A DNA stretch of 64,000 nt from Curvularia sp. ZM96 (lineage: Eukaryota; Ascomycota; Dothideomycetes; Pleosporales; Pleosporaceae): the NCBI GenBank assembly GCA_022457065.1, contig JAJGBQ010000001.1:5456001-5520000 (forward strand), in the 5' to 3' direction. The notes beneath the pieces are model-generated. The model was not told the DNA's origin and searched no databases. It saw only the letters and a program-made list of their open reading frames with translations. The translations under genes and the position numbers were made by a program. Below, in pieces: positions 21,958 to 33,689 of the stretch (position 1 is the first letter of the stretch; each line of letters opens with the position of its first letter).

Positions 21958-23077
21958 TCAAGGCATCAATTCTTCTCGGTGGAAATCTGCCATACCCTCC
22001 TTGGTGACCTTACGAAGCTGTGCACTGGCGCGGCCCAACTCGCCACCAGCTTTTGTGGCTTCTTCGAGTCCTGCGATAATCGCAGCTTCGGCTCGATCGT
22101 GGAAAACCCTTTGTCGGTCTTCACGATCCTCGTACATTTCTGCCTCTTCATCTCTCGCAGCACCAAACAAATTGAGGTGTGCATAGACATTGGATCGTTC
22201 CGACATCATGTGATGCTGAGTGTGCCAGAGTGGGAAATCGTTTGCGCTAATGTCGACAGTAGTCACCGATTGCGTATGAGAGAGACCCGTTCGAAGGAAT
22301 GAAGCCAACACACTTATTTGTCTCACTTGCATCTTCGTATCAGCTTTTCCATATGACCTCGCCGTCGACCATTTGGTAGACGCTTCACTCTGCCAACCGA
22401 GAAGGCTTAGAAAGCATTTCAGCATCTTTACCCAGCCTCCAGCGCAACTGACCACTTCGTCACCTGCGACTTGGAGCAGCCATTCAAGCACATCGAGGCC
22501 AAACAAACGGATTTCGGTTGCTAGATGTGTCATGGCAGCTCTGGTGTGAAGAAGCAGCTGGTCTGCATGGCCAGCGATGTCTCTTGGTGGTAAACTTTGT
22601 AATAGCTTAAGCAACTGCTGGCGGACGCTCTTCGTGCCGTCCAAAATAAGGCGCTGAGCGGTGGGGATGATAACAGATGACGGCTGTGGTAATGGGACTC
22701 CTGCCGGGTTGCTAGCAATTGCTGAAGTCAAAAAAGCCAGAGATTCCTTGCGCTGCGAGTCTGATTTGTGATTCAATAGACCTAGATGATGGGCACATTG
22801 CGCTTCCAGAGTCGGTGCACTAGTAGACAGTGCTTGTTGTTTTAACGCAATTGCTAATCGATGTTAGTATTCTGTGCAGCGCACGCTGTCGCCAGTCTTA
22901 CATTTCGCGCGAAAACTGGTGTCTGTAGTGTTTACTGCCTTTGGTTTTGCTTTTCCAACCTTCAGTTTTGGTTTCTAGCAAATGTCAGTCTCGGTTGCCG
23001 AAGCTCATATTCTTATTCCGCGTTACCTGAAAGTCCTTCTTTTTGCTTTCCTTCTTTTTCTTCGAGCTTGTTGTCAT
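21958..23077 (-). CDS. IPI1: pre-rRNA processing protein Ipi1 (Rix1 complex)
   Basis: Predicted 339-residue nucleolar protein of the Ipi1/TEX10 family. With Rix1 and Ipi3 it helps process ITS2 and mature pre-60S particles. The exons are 23027-23077, 22902-22974 and 21958-22853. The N-terminus is lysine-rich (MTTSSKKKKESKKKDF), and KPKLKVGKAKPKA with FRAKSIALKQQ follows, the Ipi1 hallmark. The remainder is helical and consistent with an armadillo-like fold (for example LLKLLQSLP and RLFGLDVLEWLLQVAG). Introns are short and both carry good branch sites. The gene is divergent from the roadblock gene with about 300 bases between starts. Confidence 0.9.
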
Positions 23078-23374
23078 GATGGCGTCGAAATCGCGTCCTC
23101 TTGTTTAGTCGTGTGTTTTTGCGAGGCGCCAAATACACAGAAGAAAGATGTGTCCAGATGAGATTTGACTCTCTAATACTGTTGACAGCAATGCACGCGC
23201 GATCCAGCGCAGACGGCTAGAAAATTAAAGATGCATAGATGCCGCTAGTGCAAAAGGAGCCTAAAAAGGGCATGGCTTGGCAGGGTCCAGGTGCGGACTG
23301 TCTCGCCGATGTCATTGGCATGCAGACCGCGACTGTGTCTCCTACCCCACCTCGTTTCACTGTTTCCTTAGAAA

Positions 23375-23884
23375 ATGGCTCAAAACGCTGTATGTAACCG
23401 CTGACTTCTTGTGAATTGTGGTTGACTAATGCGCTGCGCAGCCAGATGAGACACTTGCGCTACTTACCCGCTTGAGCCAGAAGCCTGGAGTGCAGAGCAC
23501 CCTTATATTGTCACGCGAAAACGGCAGCATAATACGCACCTCCGGCCTCATCTCGAACAGCTCATCCGCGAATCCAAACAGTACCCTCCCCGCTTCTGGA
23601 GAAGCTGCGTCTGAGAGTTACGCGAATGGCAGAAAGGACAGCGGGATACATAGCGCGGAAGATGTTGCAAGCTCGGTATGGTCTTTCTTGACTGCAGCAG
23701 GAAGCCTGGTCGATGAGCTAGACAAAGAAGACGAGGTCAAGCTTCTGCGGTTACGGACAAAAAAGAATGAGCTGGTCATCGTACCAGGTACGAATACTGC
23801 GCATACTATTGCGTAACAAATACTAATTAACAACTAGATCCCAAGTTTATACTCGTCGTTATCCACGATACCCCTCCTGCCTAG
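23375..23884 (+). CDS. roadblock/LC7-type dynein light chain
   Basis: Predicted 135-residue roadblock/LC7 protein, a dimeric light chain of cytoplasmic dynein. Exon 1 codes only five residues (23375-23389, MAQNA). Exon 2 is 23442-23787 and exon 3 is 23838-23884. The core has LTRLSQKPGVQSTLILS, TSGLISN, the central helix VWSFLTAAGSLVDEL, and the strand VKLLRLRTKKNELVIVP. The last exon gives the terminal strand KFILVVIHD. A Ser/Asn/Gly-rich insert of about 30 residues in the middle is longer than in animal LC7 and is usual in fungal members. Without the tiny first and last exons the fold is incomplete, which supports the model. Only 88 bases separate it from the convergent DUF1348 gene. Confidence 0.9.
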
Positions 23885-23972
23885 GGCTTTGAGCAAATTC
23901 ACTGGATATGCGCTCTGTTTTTCATGCAAGCATTATGATACCCGACTATATTGAATAGCGCAATAGACCGGT

Positions 23973-24530
23973 TCACCAATGAGCTTCGCTAATGTCGACT
24001 TGATTGACATCAACGCCGTCCTTGAACCATCGCTCTGTAGCCGTCATTGGAAACTGTCCAAGCTTGGACATAAGACGCCTAGAGACTTACCAGCTTCGTC
24101 AATCTCCACATCATTGCCGCTCATGTGCCGCTTCCGCATCTTTCCGTCTTCAGCGAAGGTCCAATCTTCTAGGCCGTAGCACCGCTTCCATTTCATGCCA
24201 TCATGAGAATCCTGGAACTCATACCAGAACTGTACAGCAATCTTGTTGTCGGTGAAAGCGAAGAGCTCCTTGCGCAGCCGGTAGTTTTTCTCCTTCTCCC
24301 ACTTCTTGGTCAGGAGTTCCTCAATGGCCGCCGTACCTACAAGGAAAGATGACCGGTTGCGCCAGATGCTATCCGGAGTATAGGCTTGGGCAATCAACTT
24401 TGGGTTTCTACGATGATCAGGATGGACAGAAGTACATGCGTAATACGACATACTGGCTATTCCACAGGTCCTGGGCCTTTTTGACCTTGGCACGGGCGGT
24501 TTCTTCAGTATATGGAGGTGCAAGAGACAT
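23973..24530 (-). CDS. DUF1348 (NTF2/SnoaL-like fold) protein
   Basis: Predicted 151-residue cytosolic protein. The exons are 24454-24530, 24091-24407 and 23973-24034. Splicing gives AQDLWNSQNPKLIAQAYTPD, which is continuous with the family core. The family is highly conserved from bacteria to fungi, and DSIWRNR, FLTKKWEKE-like, FAFTDNKIAVQFWYE, GLEDWTF, MRKRHMSGNDV and ERWFKDGVDV are all present. The fold is NTF2-like with a central pocket; no substrate is established. The frame upstream of 24408 reads on as a different sequence, so the first intron is needed to reach the true start. Confidence 0.93.
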
Positions 24531-25509
24531 GATTGGGATAGGCAGAATTGCTCAAGAGTAGCTGAGAATCCGAAAAGTTATTTCAGAAGATTATAGATCT
24601 GAGATGCGTCTATGAAGCCATGATGTTATACCTAGACATGCCGACATTCTTCCTGTCGGCACTTCGGCATCGTTAATAAGGCTTAGAAACACGGCAGCTC
24701 CGCTTATTTTCAACGGCACTGTATTACAGTATCCTTAACATTCCAGGCTACGACTATAGATAGTAGCTTTCGGGTACGCATGCAGAATGTTCTCTTTGTT
24801 GTCGTTGTTGTCGTTGTTGTCGCTGATACTGCCACAAGCCGCCGATCCCGAGGGACCCCACCACAACCCACCTCATATCGATAACGAAGGTGGAGGGAAG
24901 CTTCTCGAACAGCACAGCAATCTCAACCAGAAAGCCTCGGTCCAATTCAATGACGAAAAGTCTAGCCCATGCCATGTCATGCATTCACAGTCTAGGATGT
25001 CCTCTTGCTCAAAGCTAGAGTTTGGCATCAAGGTGCGCCTAGGAGCATCCTTTTCCGCGCACTATCTTGCTGCACAATCTTACTGTTGTACGACGTGTTT
25101 AACTCGGTGTCCATTCAGGTACACGCTTTGCATGAGTATGATAGGCTGAGAGGATTTGTCAAGTCCAAAAGGCCCAGAGCCAGCATATCAATCAGCCAGC
25201 GGATCTTGCCGGATGGTGGACTAGAGTAATAGTAGTACCTTTTACTAACCAAATCTCGGGCGGCGAGCACTCCGGACTAGGAACCCTGCCCCACTATGAT
25301 CTCGAAGCTCCAAGCTTGGGAAGCAGAAGCAAGGTGAGGTCGGCGAGATAGCTGGGTGGGCGAGCTTTTGCCCCTCTCTGGACCCCTCCCCTCAAGTCAA
25401 ATAAACTCCCTAGCTGCCGGAGCTCTTTGACACAGTACATCCACACGCAACTTTCTTCACAAATTATCTGTCTCTAGTTACTCCAACACACATATCAATT
25501 GCAAGCAAC
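24531..25509. promoter_or_regulatory. peroxiredoxin promoter with Yap1-type and STRE-type sites, plus a 9-bp tandem repeat
   Basis: TTACTAA (25242-25248) matches the Yap1/AP-1 recognition element about 262 bases upstream of the peroxiredoxin start. CCCCT elements lie at 25371-25375, 25383-25387 and 25388-25392. The unit TTGTTGTCG is repeated three times exactly at 24796-24822. No gene is credible in these 979 bases. Confidence 0.45.
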
Positions 25510-26154
25510 ATGGCACCTCTTCAGGTTGGCGACAAGCTCCCCGAGGGAGTCAAGTTCGAGTAAGTTCTGCTTCTGATCTACCATGCTCGAGAAACAGCCT
25601 CAAGTCCAGCTCAGCGTGAATACTAACCGCGATTCCCTTTGTACAGATGGGCACCCATCACCGACAGTGACCCCACCGTCTGCGGCCGCCCACAAGAATA
25701 CGACGCCAGCAAGGAGTGGGCAGACAAGAAGGTTGTCCTCTTCTCCGTACCTGGTGCCTTCACACCCGGCTGCCAGGCATACCACTTGCCTCCCTACATT
25801 GCCAAGGCCAAGGAGTTCAAGGACAAGGGCGTTGATATCATCGCAACCATTGCCTCCAACGATGCGTGGGTCATGAACGCCTGGGGCAAGGTCAATGGCG
25901 TCAAGGGTGACGAGGTCCTGTTCCTGAGCGACACCAAGACTTTCTTCAGCAAGCACTACGGCTGGCCCGCGGGCATGGGTGACCGCAACGGTCGCTGGGC
26001 TATGGTCTTTGACCACGGCAAGGTCATCTACGCTGAGAACGAGAAGAGCCCCGGCGAGGTTTCGGTAAGTGTCATGGATCCAAACAGTATCTGTCTTGAA
26101 GAGTCTAACAATCTGCAGGTCTCTGGTGCCGACGCCGTCCTGGCTAAGTTGTAA
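25510..26154 (+). CDS. peroxiredoxin, Prx5/PMP20 type (Asp f 3-like)
   Basis: Predicted 167-residue thiol peroxidase that reduces H2O2 and alkyl peroxides. The exons are 25510-25559, 25647-26064 and 26119-26154. PGAFTPGC carries the peroxidatic Cys59, and a second Cys at 29 (VCGRP) matches the position seen in the Aspergillus fumigatus homologue. NDAWVMNAWGK and FLSDTKTFFSKHYGW are Prx5 landmarks. The last intron is 54 nt and frame-preserving, so retention would add 18 residues; family alignment favours removal (GEVSVSGADAVLAKL). The C-terminal AKL resembles a peroxisomal PTS1 (SKL/AKL), so peroxisomal location is plausible. The promoter has Yap1-like and STRE-like elements. Relatives are known fungal allergens. 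Confidence 0.95.
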
Positions 26155-26551
26155 GCACTGACAGCGAATGTGACTCGATGTCGAGGAACTGCTGTAAACG
26201 ACGATGCATGTAGTCAAAGTCTTAGGAAGACAAAATAATCAAATGAAGAACAAATCACCATGTCAATTCCAATGCGCATGTGATGCCTGACTCGGGGCCA
26301 GCCAGCCCAGTAGACTGTATGCTTCAGACATGTTCGATGCGTCGTTGTGTACGGTATATACGGCAAGGTGTTTGAAGTTCGTGTTTGTATTCATTGCTGG
26401 TCGAATGCTCAGCTTGGATCGCAACTTTTTCCATGCCCACACGTGCTTGCAGCCCAACGAGCTTGGCCCTCGACCATGGATTGTCTCGCATAGCTGCTTC
26501 TGTTCCGATATCCGTAGTGTCGCGATGTGTACAAACGCCATTCTTGCGCGC
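26155..26551. other. convergent intergenic region
   Basis: 3' flanks of the peroxiredoxin and ARPC4 genes, 397 bases. Nothing else is seen. Confidence 0.5.
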
Positions 26552-27222
26552 TCAATCAAACTGGAATGTGTCAGCTTGGTGCTTGTTATAACCAATGGAT
26601 CAGGACGTACTGGAGTAAGGAAAGACTCAGCCACGAAACGTGCCCTTGCGTTCAACTGGCCAGTGTTAGCTTGTATATGCTGTAAATCATCCGTGCTGCC
26701 TTACGAAGAGCTTCATTTCGGAAATCTCCTTGTCGACTTCCTCCATGAACTGAATGATAAAGTCGACGAGCTTGTGCTTCAGCATTTCCTCGGTGTGGAA
26801 GTTGGTAATCAGGAATGAGATATCGTATCCCTTGACTGGCTTCCTCCGCAGAATGTAGAACGACTCGGCTCTTTGGGTCAAAAACCGTGTGAACTTGTGG
26901 ACCAGGATGTGTTCAATCTCGTCCGCTTGCTTGATCTTGATGCTTATTCGTACACTGTTGATACTGGGCTCGATGTATACACGCTCATTCTCGTTTCTCG
27001 ACACAGTGAGAGGATTCAAAATGACCTCCGGAGAGCTCGCAGCCTCAATCTCGGGGACATTGTGACGTTCCGAGGCCTGCGAGGCAAAGTTGGAGAGGGA
27101 GAGGGCGGCCGTGAGAGACGAGCGCACGCACTGGAGGTATGGGCGGAGAGATTGGGACTGGACGGAGGTCAGCAACGTGCGGGCAATCGGGCAGCCCGGA
27201 GAGCATAGAGAGAGCATACCAT
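26552..27222 (-). CDS. ARPC4: Arp2/3 complex subunit 4 (ARPC4, p20)
   Basis: Predicted 169-residue core subunit of the Arp2/3 actin-nucleating complex. The coding exons are 27220-27222 (the ATG alone), 26705-27157, 26611-26655 and 26552-26560 (Phe-Asp-stop). After splicing the protein begins M-SQSLRPYLQCVRSS and runs through ERHNVPEIE, IEPSINSVR, the near-invariant HILVHKFTRFLTQRAESF, KGYDISFLITNFHTE and KLVDFIIQFMEEVDKEIS. It ends NARARFVAESFLTPFD, so length and both ends match the family. An in-frame upstream read-through into intron 1 exists but has no family support. It is divergent from UBP6 with 284 bases between start codons. Confidence 0.96.
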
Positions 27223-27506
27223 GGTGAGTCGAGCTCAGCACCAGCTCTGTGTTGGGATGTCAAGGCTGTAGTCGGAAGAGAGAGCGGGCTATGACATGCC
27301 AGCAGCACGGGGAGATGGCGCTGGCTGCAGGTGGTGGTAGTGGGGCTGGAGCTCCGGGCGGCGGCTGAGCTTGGCGCGGCTTGCCTTCCTCATGATTCGG
27401 CCGTCGACCATTACATGTCGCCCCACGAACGCATTATAAGTCTTTCTTTCGCCTCCGCCTCCCACGACTCTCTACACACTCTTTGCAGTATAGTCGAGTA
27501 GACACC

Positions 27507-29414
27507 ATGGCGTCTATACCAGGTATGCGACAGGAGACAGACATTCCCAGACTGTTTAAATCCAGTACTGACTTGCACGTATAGTAATCGTAAAGCACCA
27601 AGGCAAGAAGCACGAGGTCGAGGTCGACACCACCTCCAACGGCGAGACGTTCAAGTATCAGCTCTTCTCCATTACTGGAGTGGAGCCTGAGCGCCAGAAA
27701 GTCATTGTCAAGGGCGGGCAGCTCAAGGATGACGCCGACATGTCCAAACTGGGCCTCAAGCCTGGTCAGACGCTGATGATGATGGGAACACCTTCGGGTA
27801 GCGGAACGGTCATCGAGAAGCCCAAGGTCCCTACTAAGTTCCTGGAGGACATGGACGAGGCAGAAGCCGCGCAGTTGGAGGGCGCCACACCCGCCGGTCT
27901 GCAGAACCTGGGCAACACTTGTTACATGAACTCCACGCTACAGACACTGCGCTCCATTCCAGAGCTCCAGGAAGAGCTTCTGCGCTACTCCACAAGGTTT
28001 GGATCCTCTTGACCATGTGTTTGCACTCTACTAACTGTATATAGCAACGATGCCGGCTCATCCAGCTCCGCACAGCAGCTCAGCCAGTTCGGTCTCGGTG
28101 GTCTCGGTGCTTCAACAGACCTCACAAGCTCACTGCGCGATCTTTTCAAGCAAATGTCCGAGACTCAGCAGGGCTTCCCCCCACTGATGTTCCTCAACGC
28201 TCTTCGAACCGCCTTTCCCCAATTCGCACAAAAAGCAAAAGATGGCCACGGTTACGCCCAACAAGACGCAGAGGAAGCATGGTCACAGATCGTATCGCAA
28301 CTGCGACAAAAGTTGAAAGTCAGCGACAAGGATGCGTCGGGTGCGGACAAGCAGACTTTGTCCTGGATCGACAAGTATATGTCGGGTAGGTTCGAGTCGG
28401 TGATGGAGTGTGACGAGCCCGCGGCAAAAGAGGCTGGTGAGGAGCCAGTTCACAGCGAAGATCTCTTCTTCAAGCTCAATTGCCACATCAATGTCGAGAC
28501 AAACCACCTTAGAGACGGTCTAGCCGCTGGCCTGAAGGAGAAGATTGAGAAGCGATCAGAGGTTCTGGGCCGAAACGCCATGTACACGAAGACCTCCAAG
28601 ATTGCGCGTCTACCCAAGCATCTTCCCGTCCACTTTGTGCGCTTCGACTGGCGACGCGACACCAACAAGAAGGCAAAGATCATGCGCAAAGTCACATTCC
28701 CCGAAGAGCTGGATGCACTGGAGTTTTGCACCGACGAACTAAGGAAGGTCCTCGTACCCATTCGTGACAAGATTCGTGACGTCCGTAAGGAAGAGGAGGA
28801 CCTCGAGCGCGCCCGCAAGCGACAGAAGCGCATGAGGGCTGGCGAGGAGAACGACACTGACCCTCTTGCCTCCAAGGAACCTTTACAAAAGAAGAAGGAA
28901 ACCGCGCAAAAGAAGGAGGAAGCCAGCAAGTCTGAAGATACTAAGATGGAGGAAGTCGAGTACAAGACCGATGCCCAGGTCGAAGCTGAACGAGTCGCAT
29001 CGATCGTGGCTGCCAAGAAGGAGCTTCTTGCGCTTGTAGACCCGAAAATGGCCGCTGATGAGGGCGCCAACCAGACCGGTCTCTACGAATTAAGGGGCGT
29101 CATCACTCACCAGGGTGCCAGCGCTGACAGCGGTCACTACACCTCCTTCGTCAAGAAGCAGGGTGCCAAAGATCCAGTCACTGGCAAGCGAAAGGAGGAG
29201 GATGGCAAGTGGTGGTGGTTCAATGACGAGAAGGTGTCTGAAGTTGATGCCGAGAGGATACAGACTCTCTCTGGTGGAGGTAAGTCTTCTTACCATTTGG
29301 GTATAACTAGTGACTGACATGGCTACAGGTCAGAGCCACTCGGCTCTCATCCTTCTCTACCGCGCCGTTCCTCTGCCAGTCATTGACGAGGACGTGCAGA
29401 TGAGTGAATCATAG
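27507..29414 (+). CDS. UBP6: proteasome-associated deubiquitinase Ubp6/USP14
   Basis: Predicted 582-residue ubiquitin-specific protease that binds the 26S proteasome and trims ubiquitin from substrates. The exons are 27507-27522, 27585-27996, 28045-29279 and 29329-29414. Residues 1-75 form a ubiquitin-like domain for proteasome binding. The Cys box GLQNLGNTCYMNS has catalytic Cys118, and the His box THQGASADSGHYTSF has His507. The QQDAEEAW segment and WWWFNDEKV are USP landmarks. A charged, Lys/Glu-rich insert lies near residues 380-450, longer than in yeast Ubp6. The intron after residue 142 uses the weaker donor GTTTGG. The start lies in ACACCATGG. Confidence 0.96.
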
Positions 29415-29850
29415 AACGACTCGATACTTCAATAGATGGCATTTTGGGCTACCACTGTCGCCATTTTGCAAAGTAGAGGCATAGGTTGAGCGAAAGAAAA
29501 CGCATGGCACTGGCGTTTGGATCGCGAAAAGAACTATGAAGCAATACTCACGAACTATGAGTAATGAAGACATGAATTCTAGACTTGCATTAATAGAAAC
29601 GTTATCAGAGCGGTCCAGTGTGCACGTTCCTGTCCTCATATTCACTTCACTCCGCGTCGTCGGCACGCGCCGCAACGTGCTGCCAAGCCTTGCTACGATT
29701 GCGACACCGGTCAAGCACTTCGCTTTTTGTCCTTCCATGTGATGCTTCAGCATTCAAACTCAGTTACCTTCGAGTCACATACCTAATACATATGTTCTTG
29801 CATCATCACATCACAATAGTCATTCGTTCCATGTCTTAACTATCGCCGCC
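29415..29850. other. intergenic, Rec8 promoter
   Basis: UBP6 3' flank and Rec8 upstream region, 436 bases. I see no further feature. Confidence 0.5.
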
Positions 29851-32506
29851 ATGTTCTACAGTCACGAAAGTAAGCTTTGTTCCCAAAGTCTAACTTGACG
29901 AACAATGCTAACCCTCGCAGTTCTCACATCACGCAAATACGGCGTGGCAACCGTGTGGTTAGTCATGAAGATGCCCGATTACTCCTTCACTTGACTGACA
30001 GAAACGGCAGGCTCGTTGCAACCCTCGGTGCCAAATCGAGCCTGAAGCGCATCAACCGCAAACAAATTCTCGAGGTCGATGTATCAAGGGCATGCCAGAC
30101 TATTGTCGACCCGACGGCACCGCTGGCATTACGTCTGCAGGGAAATTTGCTGTGAGTACTTGTTTGGACGATATCATGTGCAACACTGTTGACAAACATA
30201 GATACGGGCTGTCGCGTGTCTACCAGCAGCAGTGCGGATATGTTCTGTCCGATGCGCATAACGCACAGCTTGCGCTGAGGGCAGCGTTACGAACGACCCA
30301 GGATACTGCGCTAGATGCTACTGCCGGCAAGACTAGGTAAAGACTGACATGTGGCGCTCTCAAAACACTTCATTGACATATATGTCTTAGGCCGGAGCAG
30401 CTCATTCTCCAAGATGACCCATCATTCCTCCCTGAATTCGCCCATCCTCCACCAGAACTCCTCGCTGATCTCGACCTCAACTTCAACCTCGGTGCCACAC
30501 ACTCTGGGGATTCCCAACCTCTGACCCCTTTCGGCTCTCAGCAGTCAGCATCTGGATCGCATGTGGGTAGCGCAGCCGGCCTTATTCTTCCCACTTCTTC
30601 TCCTGTCATGCAGGGTGGATTTAGACTGGAAGGATACTATGCAACAAGCATGGTTGGTCAAAATAGTGACATGCTCGGAGCGGGTGACACTATCGAAATC
30701 GGAGACCCAGACTTTATGTTTGGGGACGATGGCGAAATCATTCAGCTGTCACCAGGCACTGCATCGCGCGGGAATGCGCTGGCAAATACGTCTGGTGGTG
30801 CTGGTCGGAGTACCAAACTGAAGACGGAAATTGAAGAAGAGCTAAATGCATCTGATCAGGTAAGTTGCTACATCTCTTCACTGTTGTATCATCGCATTCA
30901 TAGCCGTTGCTTCACCTGGCTGCGGTTATGGCTTCTCACTGTGCTCACCGCACCCAATGATCGAATCGGTGTACGGACGCGGAGAGGGCCCTCTTCTGAG
31001 GAAACACATGCTTGTTTCTTCTTCATTATCTCTCATTTTCTTTTATGTCAGCTACTTTGTTTACTCTCTGCATGTACATGTATGCCAAACTTGTACCTCA
31101 TGGATACTGACATCTATCAGTTGCCGGACGACAATATGAATCCTGCCTTTCCCGGCGAAGAAGATGATATCCCCGAAAATCATGCCTCCTCATCACACAG
31201 TATGCCACGTTCCAGCCAACACTCAGAAGTGGTAGAGTCATCAGAAACCTTTACTGCCCCCATGCACCAGCGTCGAGTTCCGCGTATCATTCGTGCAGAT
31301 GCAGTGACGGAAATTCGCAACAAGGATCTCGCTGACTGGAATGCGAACTATCTCAACCACATGAAAACTGCTGCTCGACAGAAGGCTCACAACCGCGCTC
31401 TCACACAAGCAAAGAAGAACGCCGAGCATTATGTTTGGGGATCTGGCCTAGGAAACATCGGTCAACGCATGATTGGCCACGGCCACAATCCATTCAATAT
31501 GTTTGTTGGTGACAACCTCTTTGAGGCAATCACTGGTATGAGTCGCAAAGTTACAGGGCTCAAACGTGATCGCGATAGCGGCATTGACGATGCTACGCAA
31601 GAAGAGTCCCGTCGTGTACGCCAAAAGACTGTTGAGCCTGAGGCTGCTAGGGGTGCTGATGACGATGGGTTTCCTATGCCTCTCGATGTGGAAGATGATG
31701 CAGTCGAACTGCCCCGCGAAGCTGCCTCTGCTCTCGATGATCAACTGATACTATCCTCAATGCCATGGAGCATGAGTGCATCCATTCGAGGGTCCTCAGC
31801 TATCCCTTTCAGTGGACGTATCGATATGATCAGTTCAACATCTCGACGCAGGCATGGCAGTCGTCCAATATCTACTTCGCCATTACGTGGACGAGGCCAA
31901 ACTCTTCCATTTGAACTGCAGCATCTGACAAGTGATGCGGATTTTGCTGGTGATGAGTTTGCGCTTCCTGGACTCAGCTCGGATAGCCCTGAGCCTGAAG
32001 TCCTTACGAACGCTCCATCGCGGCTTCGTAAGGCCCTTTCAGCTGAAGGCGAGAATTTCATCGCGTATATGACCGAGAAGATCACCGAGAAGCGCGATCG
32101 AGCGGAGACGGGCACAGGAGCTGAGAGCAGCACCGACACCATCACATTCGGAGAGCTCCTTCCGCCTGCAGAGAACACCAAGACGATTGCTTGCCATGGT
32201 CTGATGATGGTTCTCACGCTGGGAAACAAGGGTATTCTTGACATTCAACAGACCGAGCACTTTGGTGACATTCATCTGGCCCTGTCTGCGGAGGCCATGG
32301 CTCTGCAAACCATCGAGACCGACAGCGGCAGTGATTCCGGTGACGGCAGTGACAACGACGAAAATATCGTAACAGAACCGATACTGCCAACGAATTCGCA
32401 AAACGTGCCTGGCGGGCCTGTGGAGGAAGAGATACACTTTCAGGAGCAGTTTGCGGCTGGACATGGTGGTCAAGAAGACGATGTCGACTCACTGTATGCT
32501 GAGTGA
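29851..32506 (+). CDS. REC8: meiotic cohesin kleisin Rec8
   Basis: Predicted 728-residue alpha-kleisin that closes the meiotic cohesin ring between Smc1 and Smc3. The six exons are 29851-29869, 29921-29957, 30011-30151, 30202-30336, 30391-30859 and 31121-32506. The N-terminal Rad21/Rec8 domain is assembled from the small exons (MFYSHEILTSRKYGVATVWL, then LKRINRKQILEVDV and YGLSRVYQQQCGYVLSDA). This wording is Rec8-like rather than Rad21-like. The centre is acidic and disordered, with possible separase or kinase target regions. The C-terminal winged helix reads TKTIACHGLMMVLTLGNKG, then LDIQQTEHFGDIHL. Exon 5-6 splicing removes 261 nt that are stop-free in frame. Meiotic expression is family knowledge; no regulatory motif was identified. 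Confidence 0.93.
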
Positions 32507-33689
32507 ATGACCTGGTGATACGTCTCATTTGAGTATAGTGTACGCTGCTCACTTCGGCGTTAAGCATTCGCGACACGACGGCGATGATTGTCACAGGAGT
32601 CGAGGATTGATGTATCGGAAAGGGAGGCTTGTTTCATTCAAATTAATGGGTAGTTATGGTAATCGAGGAAAGCTGTAACGGAGCTCATATATCAAGTACT
32701 AAAATATTCAGTTCACACGGTACTGTTATCGTGTCTACGTCTTACAATTCATCGCGTAACGATCGAGAACCAGCAGCTTACACTCAATATTGAACGTAGC
32801 CTACTTTATCTACTTATGGCACAATTCATGCCCACATACCAATTCTGGAAGACGTATATCTGCACCCACCCTATAATCAAACAACCGAGATGGTTCATCT
32901 TACCCTCGATACCGTATTGGGGAAAGAAACAAAACAGGACCCCTGATGCGCTTGATCAGAAGGGAAATGTTTTGGGTGCACCTGCATGATGTAGTCTAAG
33001 GGTATAGTATTTTAGGATCTGACATGCATTCCCATGCGAACCAGAGGCCAACACTTACCCAATGCGTTCACGCGCATATCAGCAGCACTAGTTCAAGGCG
33101 CATCGAATACCCGATACCACTTCTTTACTACTCGATCCGGAAAACTCTACGCTCTCGAAACTCAAACAGAGATACGTACAACGCCATGGCGCCATATCAA
33201 CCTCGGCATGTGATGGAGACTCCGGGAATGGTCCGTACCTCCGCCGCGGACCAATGATGGGAGGGTTGCGTGGCCCTCTAGTGACGACATTGACTACATA
33301 CGTAGGCGCCTCAGCCCAGATACATTTCAGAAGATCAGCCAGTACCTGTCTCCGCTCACTGCAGGGTCCCGTCAGCGGCCTCACCAATAGAATACGATGG
33401 AGCTTGATCTAGTGAGGAACCAAGTCCACCCAGCCCCAATATAAAGAAGTTCGACATCAACGCCAAAGCAATAACGGAAATTGTCGAACATCGCAGAGCT
33501 GTTTGTCCTACATAAAAACAAAATTTGGTTGGGTTGCATCTACTTTGTGGCAGTGCGGGGTCTAAGGTTTTACTTGTACAAGAGGCCCGGGACTCGTTCC
33601 TCACTACCATATAAACCAAACCCCTTCGCTCTGCGCGGATACTACTCCGGTCAAACCGACAATTCCACGGACAAGTAAAGAGCATCACC
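32507..33689. promoter_or_regulatory. intergenic with TATA box of the following SDR
   Basis: TATAAA at 33610-33615 lies 75 bases before the SDR start and is a plausible TATA box. The rest of the 1.18 kb holds Rec8 3' sequence and no credible gene. Confidence 0.4.

Noticed and set aside
21718..22302. 194-codon plus-strand frame over the end of IPI1
   Set aside because: It overlaps the conserved IPI1 exon and has no domain or splice support.
24754..24984. Minus-strand frame containing Gln-Arg repeats
   Set aside because: The repeat is a translation of the TTGTTGTCG microsatellite; there is no other coding evidence.
25600..26217. 205-codon frame antisense to the peroxiredoxin
   Set aside because: The plus strand encodes an unmistakable Prx5; the antisense product is a shadow of its codon bias.
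28450..29070. 206-codon Ser-rich frame antisense to UBP6
   Set aside because: Reverse complement of a Lys/Glu-rich segment; Ser runs are the expected artefact.
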